Positions 52,854-61,657 of a DNA stretch of 64,000 nucleotides are shown here, piece by piece. How positions within the stretch are numbered: the first letter of the stretch is position 1; each line of letters begins with the position of its first letter. Origin of the DNA: CAJBNH01 sp964447285. GTDB taxonomy: Bacteria > Myxococcota_A > UBA9042. A program made the position numbers and the translations under genes. The notes under the pieces were generated by a model. The model was not told the origin of the DNA and searched no databases. It was given only the letters and a program-made list of their open reading frames with translations. The stretch is taken from assembly GCA_964447285.1 (NCBI GenBank), contig CAYURO010000004.1:149501-213500 (forward strand). The letters run 5' to 3'.

Positions 52854-53249
52854 ATGGAGATCGTCATCGCGACCGTTCGCCCCGTGCGGCTGGTCGGCTT
52901 TGCGCAGGCGCTTGCCCGAGAAACCGGCGCGGCGGTGCGGTTCGAGGACCGCTGGTCGCGCATCCTGGCGTTGGCCAAGGACGAGCCGCCTGCCCTGGTC
53001 GTGCTGGACGAGGGGTTGGTCGAGGGGGGGCCGATGGCCTTGGCGCGGCAGTTGGCGCGGGTGAACGCCGCCATCCTCACGGCTGCGGTCACTCCGCTGA
53101 GTCCGGCCGCCTTTCACGTCGAGAGCGAGGGGTTGGGCATCCTTGCGCCGGTTCCCGTCGAGCCGGCGGGTCGCGATGGCGCTGTGTTGGGTCAGTCGTT
53201 CCTTCGACTCGCGCGGCCGCAGCCTCCGGTGGCGCAGGGGGAGAAGTGA
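52854..53249 (+). CDS. Small receiver-like alpha/beta protein
   Basis: A 131-residue soluble protein. It alternates strands and helices like a response-regulator receiver (MEIVIATVRPVRLVGFAQAL, ALVVLDEGLVEGGPMALARQ, AAILTAAVTPLSPAAF). The acidic pocket near the start is missing, so phosphorylation is doubtful. GGAGGT precedes the ATG, and the stop overlaps the ArsR-type gene (GTGA). It may be a partner of that regulator. I cannot name the family. Confidence 0.6.
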   Translation: MEIVIATVRPVRLVGFAQALARETGAAVRFEDRWSRILALAKDEPPALVVLDEGLVEGGPMALARQLARVNAAILTAAVTPLSPAAFHVESEGLGILAPVPVEPAGRDGAVLGQSFLRLARPQPPVAQGEK

Positions 53250-53584
53250 CGTCGTTCGCTCTCGACCCCGAGAAGGCCAGACGTGTGGTCGTGCTGCTGA
53301 AGGCGGCGGCGCATCCGACACGCCTGGAACTGCTGGCGCTTCTGCGCAGCGGCGACACGAACGTCGGCCAGTTGGCGACATCGCTTTCCATGCCGCAGGC
53401 CATGGTGTCGAGCCAGCTGGCGATCCTGCGGATGACGGGGCTCGTAGACGTGCGGCGCGAGGGCGGGTTCGCGTGGTACCGGCTGAACCGCGCGCGGCTC
53501 AGCGAGGCACTGGATTGTCTGGGTGATACGGCCGAGCCGAAAGACGACGGCGTCGGGCAGGAGGGTGAGTGGGCATCCAGTTGA
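53246..53584 (+). CDS. ArsR/SmtB-family transcriptional regulator
   Basis: A 112-residue winged-helix repressor-type protein: LLKAAAHPTRLELLALLRSG, then the recognition helices LATSLSMPQAMVSSQLAILR and the wing VRREGGFAWYRL. A single cysteine (in EALDCLG, last helix) matches the position of the second cysteine of persulfide sensors such as BigR/SqrR. The partner cysteine in the DNA-binding part is absent, so any sulfur sensing would differ. It overlaps genes on both sides, inside the heme/sulfur operon. The GTG start has GGGGGAG upstream. Confidence 0.85.
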   Translation: MTSFALDPEKARRVVVLLKAAAHPTRLELLALLRSGDTNVGQLATSLSMPQAMVSSQLAILRMTGLVDVRREGGFAWYRLNRARLSEALDCLGDTAEPKDDGVGQEGEWASS

Positions 53585-54987
53585 AACAAGGGTGGATCGC
53601 AGTGGTGCTTGCCGTCGGCGTCGCTGCGGGCGTCTACGTCGTCGCTTCAAGGGCCGCGTCTCCAACCGGCGCAGTCGACTTCGAGAAGCCGGTCCGCGTA
53701 CACCTGGACCACGGCACCTACTTCACCAAGCCGTTCGCGTCGCCCCAGGATGTGACGCGCGCTTGCCTGAAGTGCCATCCAAGGGCCGCGGCAGAGGTGA
53801 TGCAGACCGCGCACTGGCAGTGGTTGGGGCAGGAGGTGAAGATCCCCGGTCACGACAAGCCCCAGCGGATCGGCAAGAAGAACCTGATCAACAACTTCTG
53901 CCTGACCACGGTCGGCAACCGCGCATCCTGCACCAAGTGCCACGTCGGTTATGGGTGGAAGGCGGACCCGTACGACTTCAGCCGCGCCGAGAACGTCGAC
54001 TGCCTGGTGTGCCACGAGCGGACGGGCGCCTATGTGAAGGGCGAAGGCGGCCTTCCGATGAACGGCACCGATCTGCTGGCGGCTGCAAAGTCGGTCGGCT
54101 TCCCCAAGCGCGAGAACTGCTCGGTTTGCCACAGCTATGGCGGCGGCGGCCAAGGCGTGAAGCACGGCGACCTCGATAGCAGCCTCGAGAATCCGACCCG
54201 CGACGACGACGTGCACATGGGGCAGGTGGGCCTGCTGTGCATCGACTGCCACCGGACCGAGCGACACGACATCAGGGGGCGAGCGTTTTCGGTCAGCGTG
54301 AACAGCGACGGCGCCATCGGCTGCAGGGATTGCCACAAGGCGCCCCCGCATCGGGATCCGCGCATCGACGGGCACTTGGCTGCGGTCGCCTGCCAGACGT
54401 GTCACATCTCGACCTATGCCCGCAAGCTCCCCACGAAGACCCACTGGGACTGGAGCAAAGGCGGCGACGCGACTCGCGCCGATGACCCGCACACCTACCT
54501 GAAAATCAAGGGAGAGTTTGTCTACGACCACGACATCGTTCCCGAGTACGCCTGGTTCGACGGCAGCGTGGACCGCTACCTGGTCGGCGACCCGATGGAC
54601 CCCACGGCCGTGACCGACATCAACCGCCCGCGCGGCAATCTCGGCGATGGCAAGGCGCAGATTTGGCCGTTCAAGGTGCACCGCGCGCTGCAGCCCTACG
54701 ACCGCAAGCTCCGCACGCTCCTGCCCCCCGTGCTGAGCGGCGAGGGCGGCTTCTGGCATGACTTCGACTGGGACAAGGCGCTGCGCTTGGGGGCGGCGGC
54801 CTCCGGCGTTGCGTTCAGCGGCGACTTTGGATTCGCGAAGACGGCGATGTACTGGCCGCTGTCGCACATGGTGACGCCCAAGGAGAAGGCTTTGCAGTGC
54901 AACGACTGTCACGGCGAGCAGACGCGCATGGACTGGAAGGCCCTGGGCTACGAGGGCGACCCGATGGTCACGGGAGGTCGCCGATGA
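53569..54987 (+). CDS. Octaheme c-type cytochrome, tetrathionate reductase (OTR) family
   Basis: A periplasmic multiheme reductase. Eight CxxCH sites occur at about residues 66, 120, 144, 183, 223, 251, 274 and 444. One N-terminal membrane anchor (WIAVVLAVGVAAGVYVV) is present. The blocks NNFCLTTVGN, CTKCHVGYGW, VDCLVCHERTGAYVKG and GDLDSSLENP match the Shewanella octaheme tetrathionate reductase family. That enzyme also reduces nitrite and hydroxylamine in vitro, so the true substrate is open. The start is GTG 53569, overlapping the regulator, with AGGAGGG close upstream. It overlaps the following cytochrome b/c gene (ATGA). Confidence 0.88.
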   Translation: MGIQLKQGWIAVVLAVGVAAGVYVVASRAASPTGAVDFEKPVRVHLDHGTYFTKPFASPQDVTRACLKCHPRAAAEVMQTAHWQWLGQEVKIPGHDKPQRIGKKNLINNFCLTTVGNRASCTKCHVGYGWKADPYDFSRAENVDCLVCHERTGAYVKGEGGLPMNGTDLLAAAKSVGFPKRENCSVCHSYGGGGQGVKHGDLDSSLENPTRDDDVHMGQVGLLCIDCHRTERHDIRGRAFSVSVNSDGAIGCRDCHKAPPHRDPRIDGHLAAVACQTCHISTYARKLPTKTHWDWSKGGDATRADDPHTYLKIKGEFVYDHDIVPEYAWFDGSVDRYLVGDPMDPTAVTDINRPRGNLGDGKAQIWPFKVHRALQPYDRKLRTLLPPVLSGEGGFWHDFDWDKALRLGAAASGVAFSGDFGFAKTAMYWPLSHMVTPKEKALQCNDCHGEQTRMDWKALGYEGDPMVTGGRR

Positions 54988-57254
54988 CCCAGCGCTTCCT
55001 CGCCCTCCTCGCCACCGTGCTGTGCTCGCTGCCCGCGGCGGCTCTTCCACAGGGTGCCCCGAACGCGATGCACCCGCCCTTTGCCGTGTTCGACGCGGCG
55101 GGGCTGCCGGTGCTTGCGAGCCGCGCGGCGCCGTCGTCCGACCGGACCTGCGGCGCCTGTCACGACGCCGCGTACATCGACCGCCACAACGACCACAACC
55201 AAGAGGGCCGCTTGGCAGGCTGCGTGGAGTGCCACTTCGAAGGTAGCCGGCTGCCGGTCGACCCCGTCGCCTTCGATGCGCAGGGTCTGCTCCGGCGCGA
55301 AGCCATCCGAATTTCGGCACCGAAAGACGCGAACTGCGCGTACTGTCACGGAATGGTTCCTATGGACAGTGCCCCGGTCGCGGTACCCGACGACTTCACC
55401 GCCACGCAGGCCGGCGCGCCGGGCCCGCGGACCTACGCGCTGACGCTGCACACCGGAGAGATCCTGTCGCCACAGAACCTCTCGGACTCCTTCCTGAATC
55501 TGCAGGACAAGGCCGCGCACGCGTATCCGTGGGATGTCCACGCACGGCGGCTGGTCGGCTGCACCGCCTGCCACTTCGCCCCGAACAACCCGGCCAAGGC
55601 CGACTTGCAGCACACCGCGCTCGACTTTCTCGTGCGGGATCCGCGCCGGATCGCCACGTCGGAGTTCCTGCACCGCCCCGACCACCGTCTGGTCGCCGCG
55701 GACTGCCGGTCGTGCCACGACGCGACCGCCATCCACGCGTTCCTGCCCTACCGGCAGCGCCACCTCGATACGCTCGCGTGCCAGTCTTGCCACGTGCCGA
55801 GATTGATGGGGCCGGCCGCACGGTCGATCGATGCCACGGTCGTCACGACCTACGGCCAGCCACTGGTGGACTACCGCGGGGTCGAGGCGAGGCCGGGGGA
55901 GTCGCTGAACTCCGCTTTCTCCAAGGGGTACGCCCCGTTCCTCGCGCTGCGACGCGACCGCGACGGCCAAGCCAGGCTCGCGCCGTTCAACTTCGTGACC
56001 CGCTGGTACTGGGCGTCGGCGGTGACGGGCGAGGAAGTCGCCGCGGACGTGGTGCAGACCGCATGGCGCGACGGCGACCGCTACCGGCCCGATCTCATGA
56101 CAGCGCTGGATGCGGACCGCGATGGAAGTCTGTCGGACGCGGAGCTGCGGCTCGACTCGGCGGCGAAGGTCGAGTTGGTCCGGACCCGGTTGGCCGCCCT
56201 GGGAGTCGAGCACCCGGAGATCCGCGGCGAAATCCATCCGTACGCCATCCAGCATGGCGTCGTCGCCGGCACGTCGGTGCGGCGCGACTGCGACGACTGC
56301 CACTCTGAAAACTCCAGGACGAATGCAGACATCCAACTGGCAGGGGCCGGTCCGTTCGGCGCCAGCCTGCCGCCCCCGGCCAGCGGCGCCTTGCGCCTCG
56401 CAGGGGCGGTCGTTTGGGACGCGGGCTCGCGAAGCTGGGTGCTGCGCCGCGACGCGTCGACCTCGCTGTACGTCTTTGGCCACTCGCGCCTGGCGTGGAT
56501 GGACCGCATGGGATGGTTGGCGCTGGCAGCGGTGCTGGCGGGCATCCTGGTGCACGGTGGTCTTCGCATTCGCGCGGGCCGACGCCACCGACCGGTCCAC
56601 GCGCCGGGCAAGCGGATCTACCTCTATTCGGGCATCGAGCGCTTGTGGCACTGGCTGATGGCGTCGAGCGTGCTGGTGCTGATGGGCACCGGGTTCGAGG
56701 TGCACTTCCATGGACACTTCGGGCTGTTGGGACTGCCCGTGGCCGTCCAGATCCACAACTTCTTCGCGGCGGTCCTGCTGATCAATGCCTTCCTGTCGCT
56801 GTTCTATCACCTTGCCAGCAAGGCGATCCGGCAGTTCCTCCCCCCCCGGGACAACCTGGCGGGCGAGCTCAGGGCGCAGGCGACGTACTACCTGCGCGGC
56901 ATCTTTCTGGGCCAGCCGCACCCGACGCCCAAGTCCCGCGAACGGAAGCTCAACCCGCTGCAGCAGTTGACCTATCTGGCCCTGCTGAACGTGCTGTTCC
57001 CGTTCCAGGTGCTGTCCGGCGCGCTGATCTGGGGGGCGTCGCGCTGGCCGGACTTCGCTGCCTCGATCGGCGGGCTGACGGTCATCGGCCCGCTGCACAA
57101 CTTGGGGTCGTTGTTGTTCCTGTCGTTCCTGCTGCTGCACCTTTACCTGACCACGACTGGCCGAACGGTCTTCTCCAACGTCGCCGCAATGGTCGACGGT
57201 TGGGAAGAAGTCGATGTCGCCGACGCGCCCGCAAAGGATGGTACCCATGGCTGA
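54984..57254 (+). CDS. Heptaheme cytochrome c fused to a cytochrome b561-type membrane domain
   Basis: A 756-residue electron-transfer protein. After a signal peptide come seven CxxCH heme sites (C56, C80, C118 and four more up to RRDCDDCH near 440) with an EF-hand-like DADRDGSLSDAEL between. A membrane anchor and a C-terminal four-helix b-type domain follow, with the likely heme histidines in ERLWHWLMASS, GHFGLL, IHNFFAAVLL and LLHLYLTTTG. It probably takes electrons from quinol to the octaheme reductase, whose gene it overlaps by 4 bases. GGAGGT lies 6 bases before the ATG. Confidence 0.85.
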   Translation: MTQRFLALLATVLCSLPAAALPQGAPNAMHPPFAVFDAAGLPVLASRAAPSSDRTCGACHDAAYIDRHNDHNQEGRLAGCVECHFEGSRLPVDPVAFDAQGLLRREAIRISAPKDANCAYCHGMVPMDSAPVAVPDDFTATQAGAPGPRTYALTLHTGEILSPQNLSDSFLNLQDKAAHAYPWDVHARRLVGCTACHFAPNNPAKADLQHTALDFLVRDPRRIATSEFLHRPDHRLVAADCRSCHDATAIHAFLPYRQRHLDTLACQSCHVPRLMGPAARSIDATVVTTYGQPLVDYRGVEARPGESLNSAFSKGYAPFLALRRDRDGQARLAPFNFVTRWYWASAVTGEEVAADVVQTAWRDGDRYRPDLMTALDADRDGSLSDAELRLDSAAKVELVRTRLAALGVEHPEIRGEIHPYAIQHGVVAGTSVRRDCDDCHSENSRTNADIQLAGAGPFGASLPPPASGALRLAGAVVWDAGSRSWVLRRDASTSLYVFGHSRLAWMDRMGWLALAAVLAGILVHGGLRIRAGRRHRPVHAPGKRIYLYSGIERLWHWLMASSVLVLMGTGFEVHFHGHFGLLGLPVAVQIHNFFAAVLLINAFLSLFYHLASKAIRQFLPPRDNLAGELRAQATYYLRGIFLGQPHPTPKSRERKLNPLQQLTYLALLNVLFPFQVLSGALIWGASRWPDFAASIGGLTVIGPLHNLGSLLFLSFLLLHLYLTTTGRTVFSNVAAMVDGWEEVDVADAPAKDGTHG

Positions 57255-57786
57255 GCAGGCTGCCCCTCGCCCTCGCGCCCCGCGCCCCTACATCAACCCC
57301 TACCTGGGCGGCGCGCTGCTGGGCATCGTGCTGTTCCTGTCGTTCTTCATCACCGGCAACGGCCTGGGCGCCTCGGCGGCGGTCAACCACGTCGAGGTCG
57401 CGCTGCTCAAGCTCGTCAGTCCCGACCACGTCGATCGCGTCGCCTACCTGAGCGAGATTGGCGGAGGCAGCCGCAGCCCCTTGGACCACCCGGGCGTGTT
57501 CATGCTGCTCGGCACCTTTCTGGGCGGGATGCTCTCGGGCATCGCCAACCGGCGGTTTCGCCTCGAGACGCGCCGCGGTCCGCAGGTGTCGACCCGGATG
57601 CGCTGGGTCTTCGCGTTGCTGGGCGGCCTGATCATGGGCTACGGCGCACGCCTGGCCCGCGGGTGTACGTCGGGGCAGGCGCTCAGCGGTGGCGCGGTGC
57701 TGTCGGTCGGCAGCTTTGCCTTCATGTTCGCCGTCTTTGGTGGTGGCTATGCCCTGGCGTGGTTCGTGCGCCGGCTTTGGAACTAG
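57247..57786 (+). CDS. YeeE/YedE-family sulfur transporter (short subunit)
   Basis: A membrane protein of the family that imports thiosulfate or other sulfur species. Of 179 residues, four hydrophobic segments are visible. The conserved block GARLARGCTSGQALSGGAVL carries the functional cysteine of the family. It overlaps the upstream gene by 8 bases; AAGGATGG lies before the ATG at 57247, and an ATG at 57238 is possible. With the following gene it forms a two-part YeeE/YedE pair. Confidence 0.85.
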   Translation: MAEQAAPRPRAPRPYINPYLGGALLGIVLFLSFFITGNGLGASAAVNHVEVALLKLVSPDHVDRVAYLSEIGGGSRSPLDHPGVFMLLGTFLGGMLSGIANRRFRLETRRGPQVSTRMRWVFALLGGLIMGYGARLARGCTSGQALSGGAVLSVGSFAFMFAVFGGGYALAWFVRRLWN

Positions 57787-57797
57787 GGGAGGTCGTC

Positions 57798-59132
57798 GTG
57801 GCTCCGTTCGATCTTGCCCCTCTGGCACACACCCTGGCGTACGACCTGATCTTCCTGGCGATCGGCTTGGGGTTCGGCGCGGTGCTGGAACTCTCTGGCT
57901 TCGGCGACTCGCGCAAGCTGGCGGCCCAGTTCTACCTGCGCGACATGACGGTGCTCAAGGTCATGTTCACGGCCATCGTCGTCGCGGCGGTGCTCGTGTT
58001 CCTGGCATCGGCATTCGAGCTGCTCGACTTCAGCAAGGTCTGGGTCAACCCCACGTTTCTCGCCCCTGGCATCGTCGGCGGCCTGATCATGGGCGTGGGG
58101 TTCATCGTCGGCGGCTTCTGTCCCGGCACGTCGCTGGTCGCAGCGTCAACCTTGAAGCTCGACGGCATCTTCTTCGTGGTCGGCGTCGTGCTTGGCGTCG
58201 GGCTGTTCGGCGAGAGCGTGGCGAGCTTCGAGGGGTTCTTCCAGTCCACGTCGATGGGACGCTTCACGATCCCCGACTGGTTGGGACTGTCGTACGGCGT
58301 CGTGGTCGTGGGACTCGTCGCAATGGCGCTGCTGATGTTCTGGGGCGCGGAGATTTCCGAAGCCTACTTCGGCGCGAAGGTGGCTTGGAAGGACATCGAC
58401 TGGATGCCGAAGCGAAGCGTGAGTACGGCGGCCGCTGTGGTGTTGCTCGGGCTGGCCGGTGTGGTCGCCGTCAAGGGCCAGCCCACGGTCGACGACCGCT
58501 GGCAGTGGGTGGCGCCCATGGCCGGCAGGCAAGTCCAGCACCGCGAGATCCAAGCGGATCCGGCTGAGGTGGTCGCCCTGCGGCAGGACTTGACGCTGCG
58601 CGTAGAGGTGCTCGACGTGCGCAGCGAGGCCGATTTCAACCGCTTTCACTTGGCAGGCGCGCGGCGAATCACGCTCGACGACACCCGCAACCCATTGTTC
58701 GTGCGTGAACTTGTCGCCGCACCGGAGAACACGATCGTCTTCGTCGCCTCGAACGGCGAGATCGATGCGACCCGGGCCTGGCAGGCGCTGAAGGCGCAGG
58801 GCGTCCTGAACCTGTACATCCTGGCCGGCGGCATCAACGGCTGGCTCGACCGCTATCCGCCCAGCCCGTGTGTCGCGCGCAAGGCGCGTTCTCCGTCGGG
58901 CCAAGACGCGCTTGCGTGGGATTTTGCCGTCGCCGTGGGCGACCGCAGCTCGTCGGCGCACCCGGAGCTGCCGCGCATGGAGCCGGTGCCGACGTGTGCG
59001 AACGACCAAGAGACGCAGGTCGCCGAACAGGCGCCGGGCCATGGGCCTGAGCACGAGCACCCTGCCCCTCCGGCCTACGTCAAGAAGGTGAAGCTGCAGA
59101 AGAAGACCGTGACCAAGGGCGGCTGCGGCTGA
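57798..59132 (+). CDS. YeeE/YedE transporter fused to a rhodanese-like domain
   Basis: A 444-residue protein. Residues 1-225 form a YeeE/YedE half with hydrophobic helices and the conserved VGGFCPGTSLVAASTLKLDG cysteine block. Residues 265-355 are a rhodanese homology domain (RVEVLDVRSEADFNRFHLAG to ILAGGINGWLDRYP). Its active-site loop reads VFVASNGEID, without the catalytic cysteine, so it is likely a binding domain. A His/Glu/Lys-rich tail ends KGGCG, giving a C-terminal cysteine. GGGGAGG precedes the GTG start, 11 bases after the short subunit. Confidence 0.85.
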   Translation: MAPFDLAPLAHTLAYDLIFLAIGLGFGAVLELSGFGDSRKLAAQFYLRDMTVLKVMFTAIVVAAVLVFLASAFELLDFSKVWVNPTFLAPGIVGGLIMGVGFIVGGFCPGTSLVAASTLKLDGIFFVVGVVLGVGLFGESVASFEGFFQSTSMGRFTIPDWLGLSYGVVVVGLVAMALLMFWGAEISEAYFGAKVAWKDIDWMPKRSVSTAAAVVLLGLAGVVAVKGQPTVDDRWQWVAPMAGRQVQHREIQADPAEVVALRQDLTLRVEVLDVRSEADFNRFHLAGARRITLDDTRNPLFVRELVAAPENTIVFVASNGEIDATRAWQALKAQGVLNLYILAGGINGWLDRYPPSPCVARKARSPSGQDALAWDFAVAVGDRSSSAHPELPRMEPVPTCANDQETQVAEQAPGHGPEHEHPAPPAYVKKVKLQKKTVTKGGCG

Positions 59133-59222
59133 GACACACCGCGCATGCGGCCAACAGCCCTGCCGTTGCGGCCCCCCCCCCAGACTGGACCCTCGAGCGG
59201 GACGAAAACAGGAGCATCCGTC

Positions 59223-60491
59223 ATGGAAGACAGCAAGGGACCTGATTACAAGAAGAACTTCGGCCTGGACTACGGATTCGCCACGCGCGCCCTGCACGCC
59301 GGCGAGCACCTGGGCCAGCCCCAGACCAAGTCGCACACCAACGCCATCTACCAGACGTCGACGTTCGTGTTCTCGAGCGCAGAGGAAGGCGCGCGGGCGT
59401 TCTCGGGCGAGGACCCGGCCTACATCTACACGCGCCTGGGCAATCCGACGGTCAAGGTGCTGGAAGCCAAGGTCAACGCCTTGGAGGGCGCGGCGGTCAA
59501 GCTGGCCAACCCCGACCTGCGCGTGTCGACGGTGGCGTTCTCGACGGGCATGGCAGCGATCAGTGGGGCGCTGCTGGCGTGCGCGTCGGCCGGGGACGAG
59601 CTGCTGATCGGCAACGTCGTGTACGGCGCAACCGAGCACCTGTGCGCCAACGTGCTGTCGCGCCTGGGCATTCGCACAACCGACGTCGACGTGTCGGACC
59701 TTGCCGCGGTCCGCGCCGCCATCCTGGCCCACCCCAAGGCCAAGGCGATCCTGTTCGAGACGCCGATGAACCCGACCATGGTGCTGGCCGACATCGCCGG
59801 CATCGTGCGGGTCGTGCGCGAGGTGAACCCGGACATCCACGTCATTGTCGACAACACGTTCGCGACGCCCTACCTGCAACGGCCGTTCGAGCTGTGCGCC
59901 GACGTCGTCGTCCACAGCACCACCAAGTACATCTGCGGGCACGGCACCGTGGTGGGCGGTCTGGTCACGACAACCGATGATCGCGTCAAGGACGAACTCT
60001 ACAAGCTGATCAAGGACTTGGGGGCGTCGCCCAGCCCGTTCGACACCTGGCTGGTGAACTTGGGTCTCAAGACCCTGCCCCTGCGCATGGACAAGCACTG
60101 CGCCAGCGCGATGGCCATCGCCCGCCACTTGGAGAGGCACCCCAAGGTCGCCGCGGTCTATTACCCGGGCCTCGCGTCACACCCCCAGCACGCCCTCGCG
60201 GTGCGGCAGATGAAGGACTTCGGCGGGATGCTGTCGTTCGAGCTCGTCGGGGGCATCGAGGCCGGTCGCAGGCTGATGAACACGATCGAGCTCTTCACGC
60301 TGGCGGTGTCTCTGGGTTGTGTCGACTCGCTGATCCAACACCCCGCGTCGATGACCCATGCGTGCGTGCCGCGCGAGAAACGACTGCTGGGCGGCATCAC
60401 CGATGGCCTGGTGCGCCTGTCGGTCGGGATCGAGGACGTCGAGGACTTGATTCGGGCGCTGGACGAGGCGCTGGCAGGTTTGCCGGATTGA
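59223..60491 (+). CDS. Cys/Met-metabolism PLP enzyme (methionine gamma-lyase type)
   Basis: A 422-residue trans-sulfuration enzyme. The PLP lysine is K235 in VVHSTTKYICGHGTVVGG. The family blocks YTRLGNPTVKVLE, FSTGMAAISGALLA and VDNTFATPYLQRPFELCADV are all present. It could release sulfide from methionine, homocysteine or O-acetylhomoserine. The residue after VVYG is A where methionine gamma-lyase has C, so the exact reaction is uncertain. AGGAG precedes the ATG. The 90-base gap to the transporter gene leaves room for its own promoter, though none is clear. It fits the sulfur theme of the operon. Confidence 0.87.
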   Translation: MEDSKGPDYKKNFGLDYGFATRALHAGEHLGQPQTKSHTNAIYQTSTFVFSSAEEGARAFSGEDPAYIYTRLGNPTVKVLEAKVNALEGAAVKLANPDLRVSTVAFSTGMAAISGALLACASAGDELLIGNVVYGATEHLCANVLSRLGIRTTDVDVSDLAAVRAAILAHPKAKAILFETPMNPTMVLADIAGIVRVVREVNPDIHVIVDNTFATPYLQRPFELCADVVVHSTTKYICGHGTVVGGLVTTTDDRVKDELYKLIKDLGASPSPFDTWLVNLGLKTLPLRMDKHCASAMAIARHLERHPKVAAVYYPGLASHPQHALAVRQMKDFGGMLSFELVGGIEAGRRLMNTIELFTLAVSLGCVDSLIQHPASMTHACVPREKRLLGGITDGLVRLSVGIEDVEDLIRALDEALAGLPD

Positions 60492-60526
60492 ACCCGTCCC
60501 TGCCGGGGACACTGGAGAAGGTACGG

Positions 60527-60712
60527 ATGATTTGCGCGCGCCTGGGCCTGACCGTCTGTGAGTGGGTGCCGAGCGGAACGGTGGTCCAGCCCGGAACGAC
60601 ACTGCTTTCGGCATCGGGTCCGGCCGGCCGAGTCCATTCGGCATGGCGCGTCAGCCTGATCCTGCTCGAGTACGCTCATGTCGAACGCCGGGCAGTCGCT
60701 CCTTTCGGGTGA
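60527..60712 (+). pseudogene. Truncated ModD/NadC-like phosphoribosyltransferase N-terminal fragment
   Basis: A 61-residue frame with a good ribosome-binding site (GAGAAGG, 5 bases before ATG). Its sequence matches part of the N-terminal domain of ModD/quinolinate phosphoribosyltransferases: RLGLTVCEWVPSGTVVQPGT, then GPAGRVHSAWRVSLILLEYA. In the family this is followed by SGIATRT and a 180-residue barrel; here it stops after VERRAVAPFG. No continuation is found in other frames before the convergent gene. It is either a remnant or a short single-domain product. Confidence 0.5.
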
Positions 60713-60772
60713 CGCCTTGCCGATCGAGGTGGCCGGTCGTTCCCCGTGCCGATCGCTTCCTGACCGCGCCCG

Positions 60773-61657
60773 TCAGCGGCCAGGCGTGCTGCGCGCCGCC
60801 TCTTCCAGCAGCACGTCGACCAGGCCGGACACCGACAGGTCATAGGCATAGCGCCGACCGTTGACGAAGAACGTGGGCGTCGAAGCGACCTTGTGGCGCA
60901 CCCCTTCTTGCTTCGACGCAACCAGAAACTCGCGCGTCTTGGGGGCGCCCACGGACTGGTCGAAGACGGCGCGACTCAGGCCCACCGCCTCGGCCTCGGC
61001 GGCCATCTGGTCCGGCCGGGCTTCGTCGAAGCGAGCGTACAATCGCAGAAGCATTGGCCATGCGCGTCCTTGGGCGGCGCTGGCGACGAGCGCCAGGCCC
61101 CCCTCCATTGCGCCCGGGTGGTCCTTCAGCGGAAACGGCCGGAACGTCATTCGCACCTTGCCCTTCAGGGCACCGTTGACAAGCTGTTCGTACATCGCCG
61201 GCACGATGACCTTGCAGAAGGGGCAGCGGGTGCAGGCGTAGACCACCACATGAACGGGCGCATCGCGAGCGCCAGCGGTCCAGGCAGGATCGGCGGCGAC
61301 GACGGTCGGGCGGGCGGTGGGCAGCATCGTCTGCGCACGCCGCGACAGCGCGTGGCCGAGTTCTGCGGCGGTCTTGCCCGCCCTGGCCAAGCGGCACAGG
61401 TCGTCGGCCACCCGCGCGACCTCAGGGCAGGCGTGCCGCGTCGAGTCGCCGGGGGCGTAGCGGGTCAGGCACTCGGTGAACGTGGCGTCGCAGCAGGCAT
61501 ACGGGTGGAGCGCGGCGAAGGCCGCGCGGGCCTCGGCCCGGGCCTTTTCCGGCAGCGCCTCGCACGCGGCGGTCTGTGCGGCAGCGGGAGCGGCCAGAAG
61601 GGCCAGGGCGACCGCGCCAGACAAGAATCCAAGCCATTCACTACCGCCGAGCTTCAT
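60773..61657 (-). CDS. DsbA-like thiol:disulfide oxidoreductase
   Basis: A 294-residue periplasmic protein with a signal peptide (LSGAVALALLAAPAAAQT). An N-terminal helical part has several cysteines (YACCDATFTECL). The thioredoxin-fold domain has the active site CPFC (C145, C148) in ACTRCPFCKVIVPAMYEQL, an FRPFPLKDHPGA segment and the cis-proline loop ASTPTFFVNG. It likely transfers electrons or sulfane sulfur to envelope proteins. GAGGTG precedes the ATG, and the start overlaps the stop of the DoxX/MauE gene (ATGA). Transcription is convergent with the main sulfur operon. Confidence 0.85.
   Translation of the reverse strand: MKLGGSEWLGFLSGAVALALLAAPAAAQTAACEALPEKARAEARAAFAALHPYACCDATFTECLTRYAPGDSTRHACPEVARVADDLCRLARAGKTAAELGHALSRRAQTMLPTARPTVVAADPAWTAGARDAPVHVVVYACTRCPFCKVIVPAMYEQLVNGALKGKVRMTFRPFPLKDHPGAMEGGLALVASAAQGRAWPMLLRLYARFDEARPDQMAAEAEAVGLSRAVFDQSVGAPKTREFLVASKQEGVRHKVASTPTFFVNGRRYAYDLSVSGLVDVLLEEAARSTPGR

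Noticed and set aside
53569..54987. Calling the octaheme protein a hydroxylamine oxidoreductase or a MccA sulfite reductase
   Set aside because: All eight sites are plain CxxCH without the long CX15CH site of MccA, and the surrounding blocks fit the tetrathionate reductase family better.
54948..57248. A 766-codon open frame antisense to the heptaheme-b561 gene
   Set aside because: It is fully explained by the seven CxxCH sites and membrane helices read on the plus strand.
59133..59222. SAM or other sulfur riboswitch before the PLP enzyme gene
   Set aside because: The 90-base gap holds no recognisable conserved riboswitch core, only a G/C-rich stretch and a ribosome-binding site.
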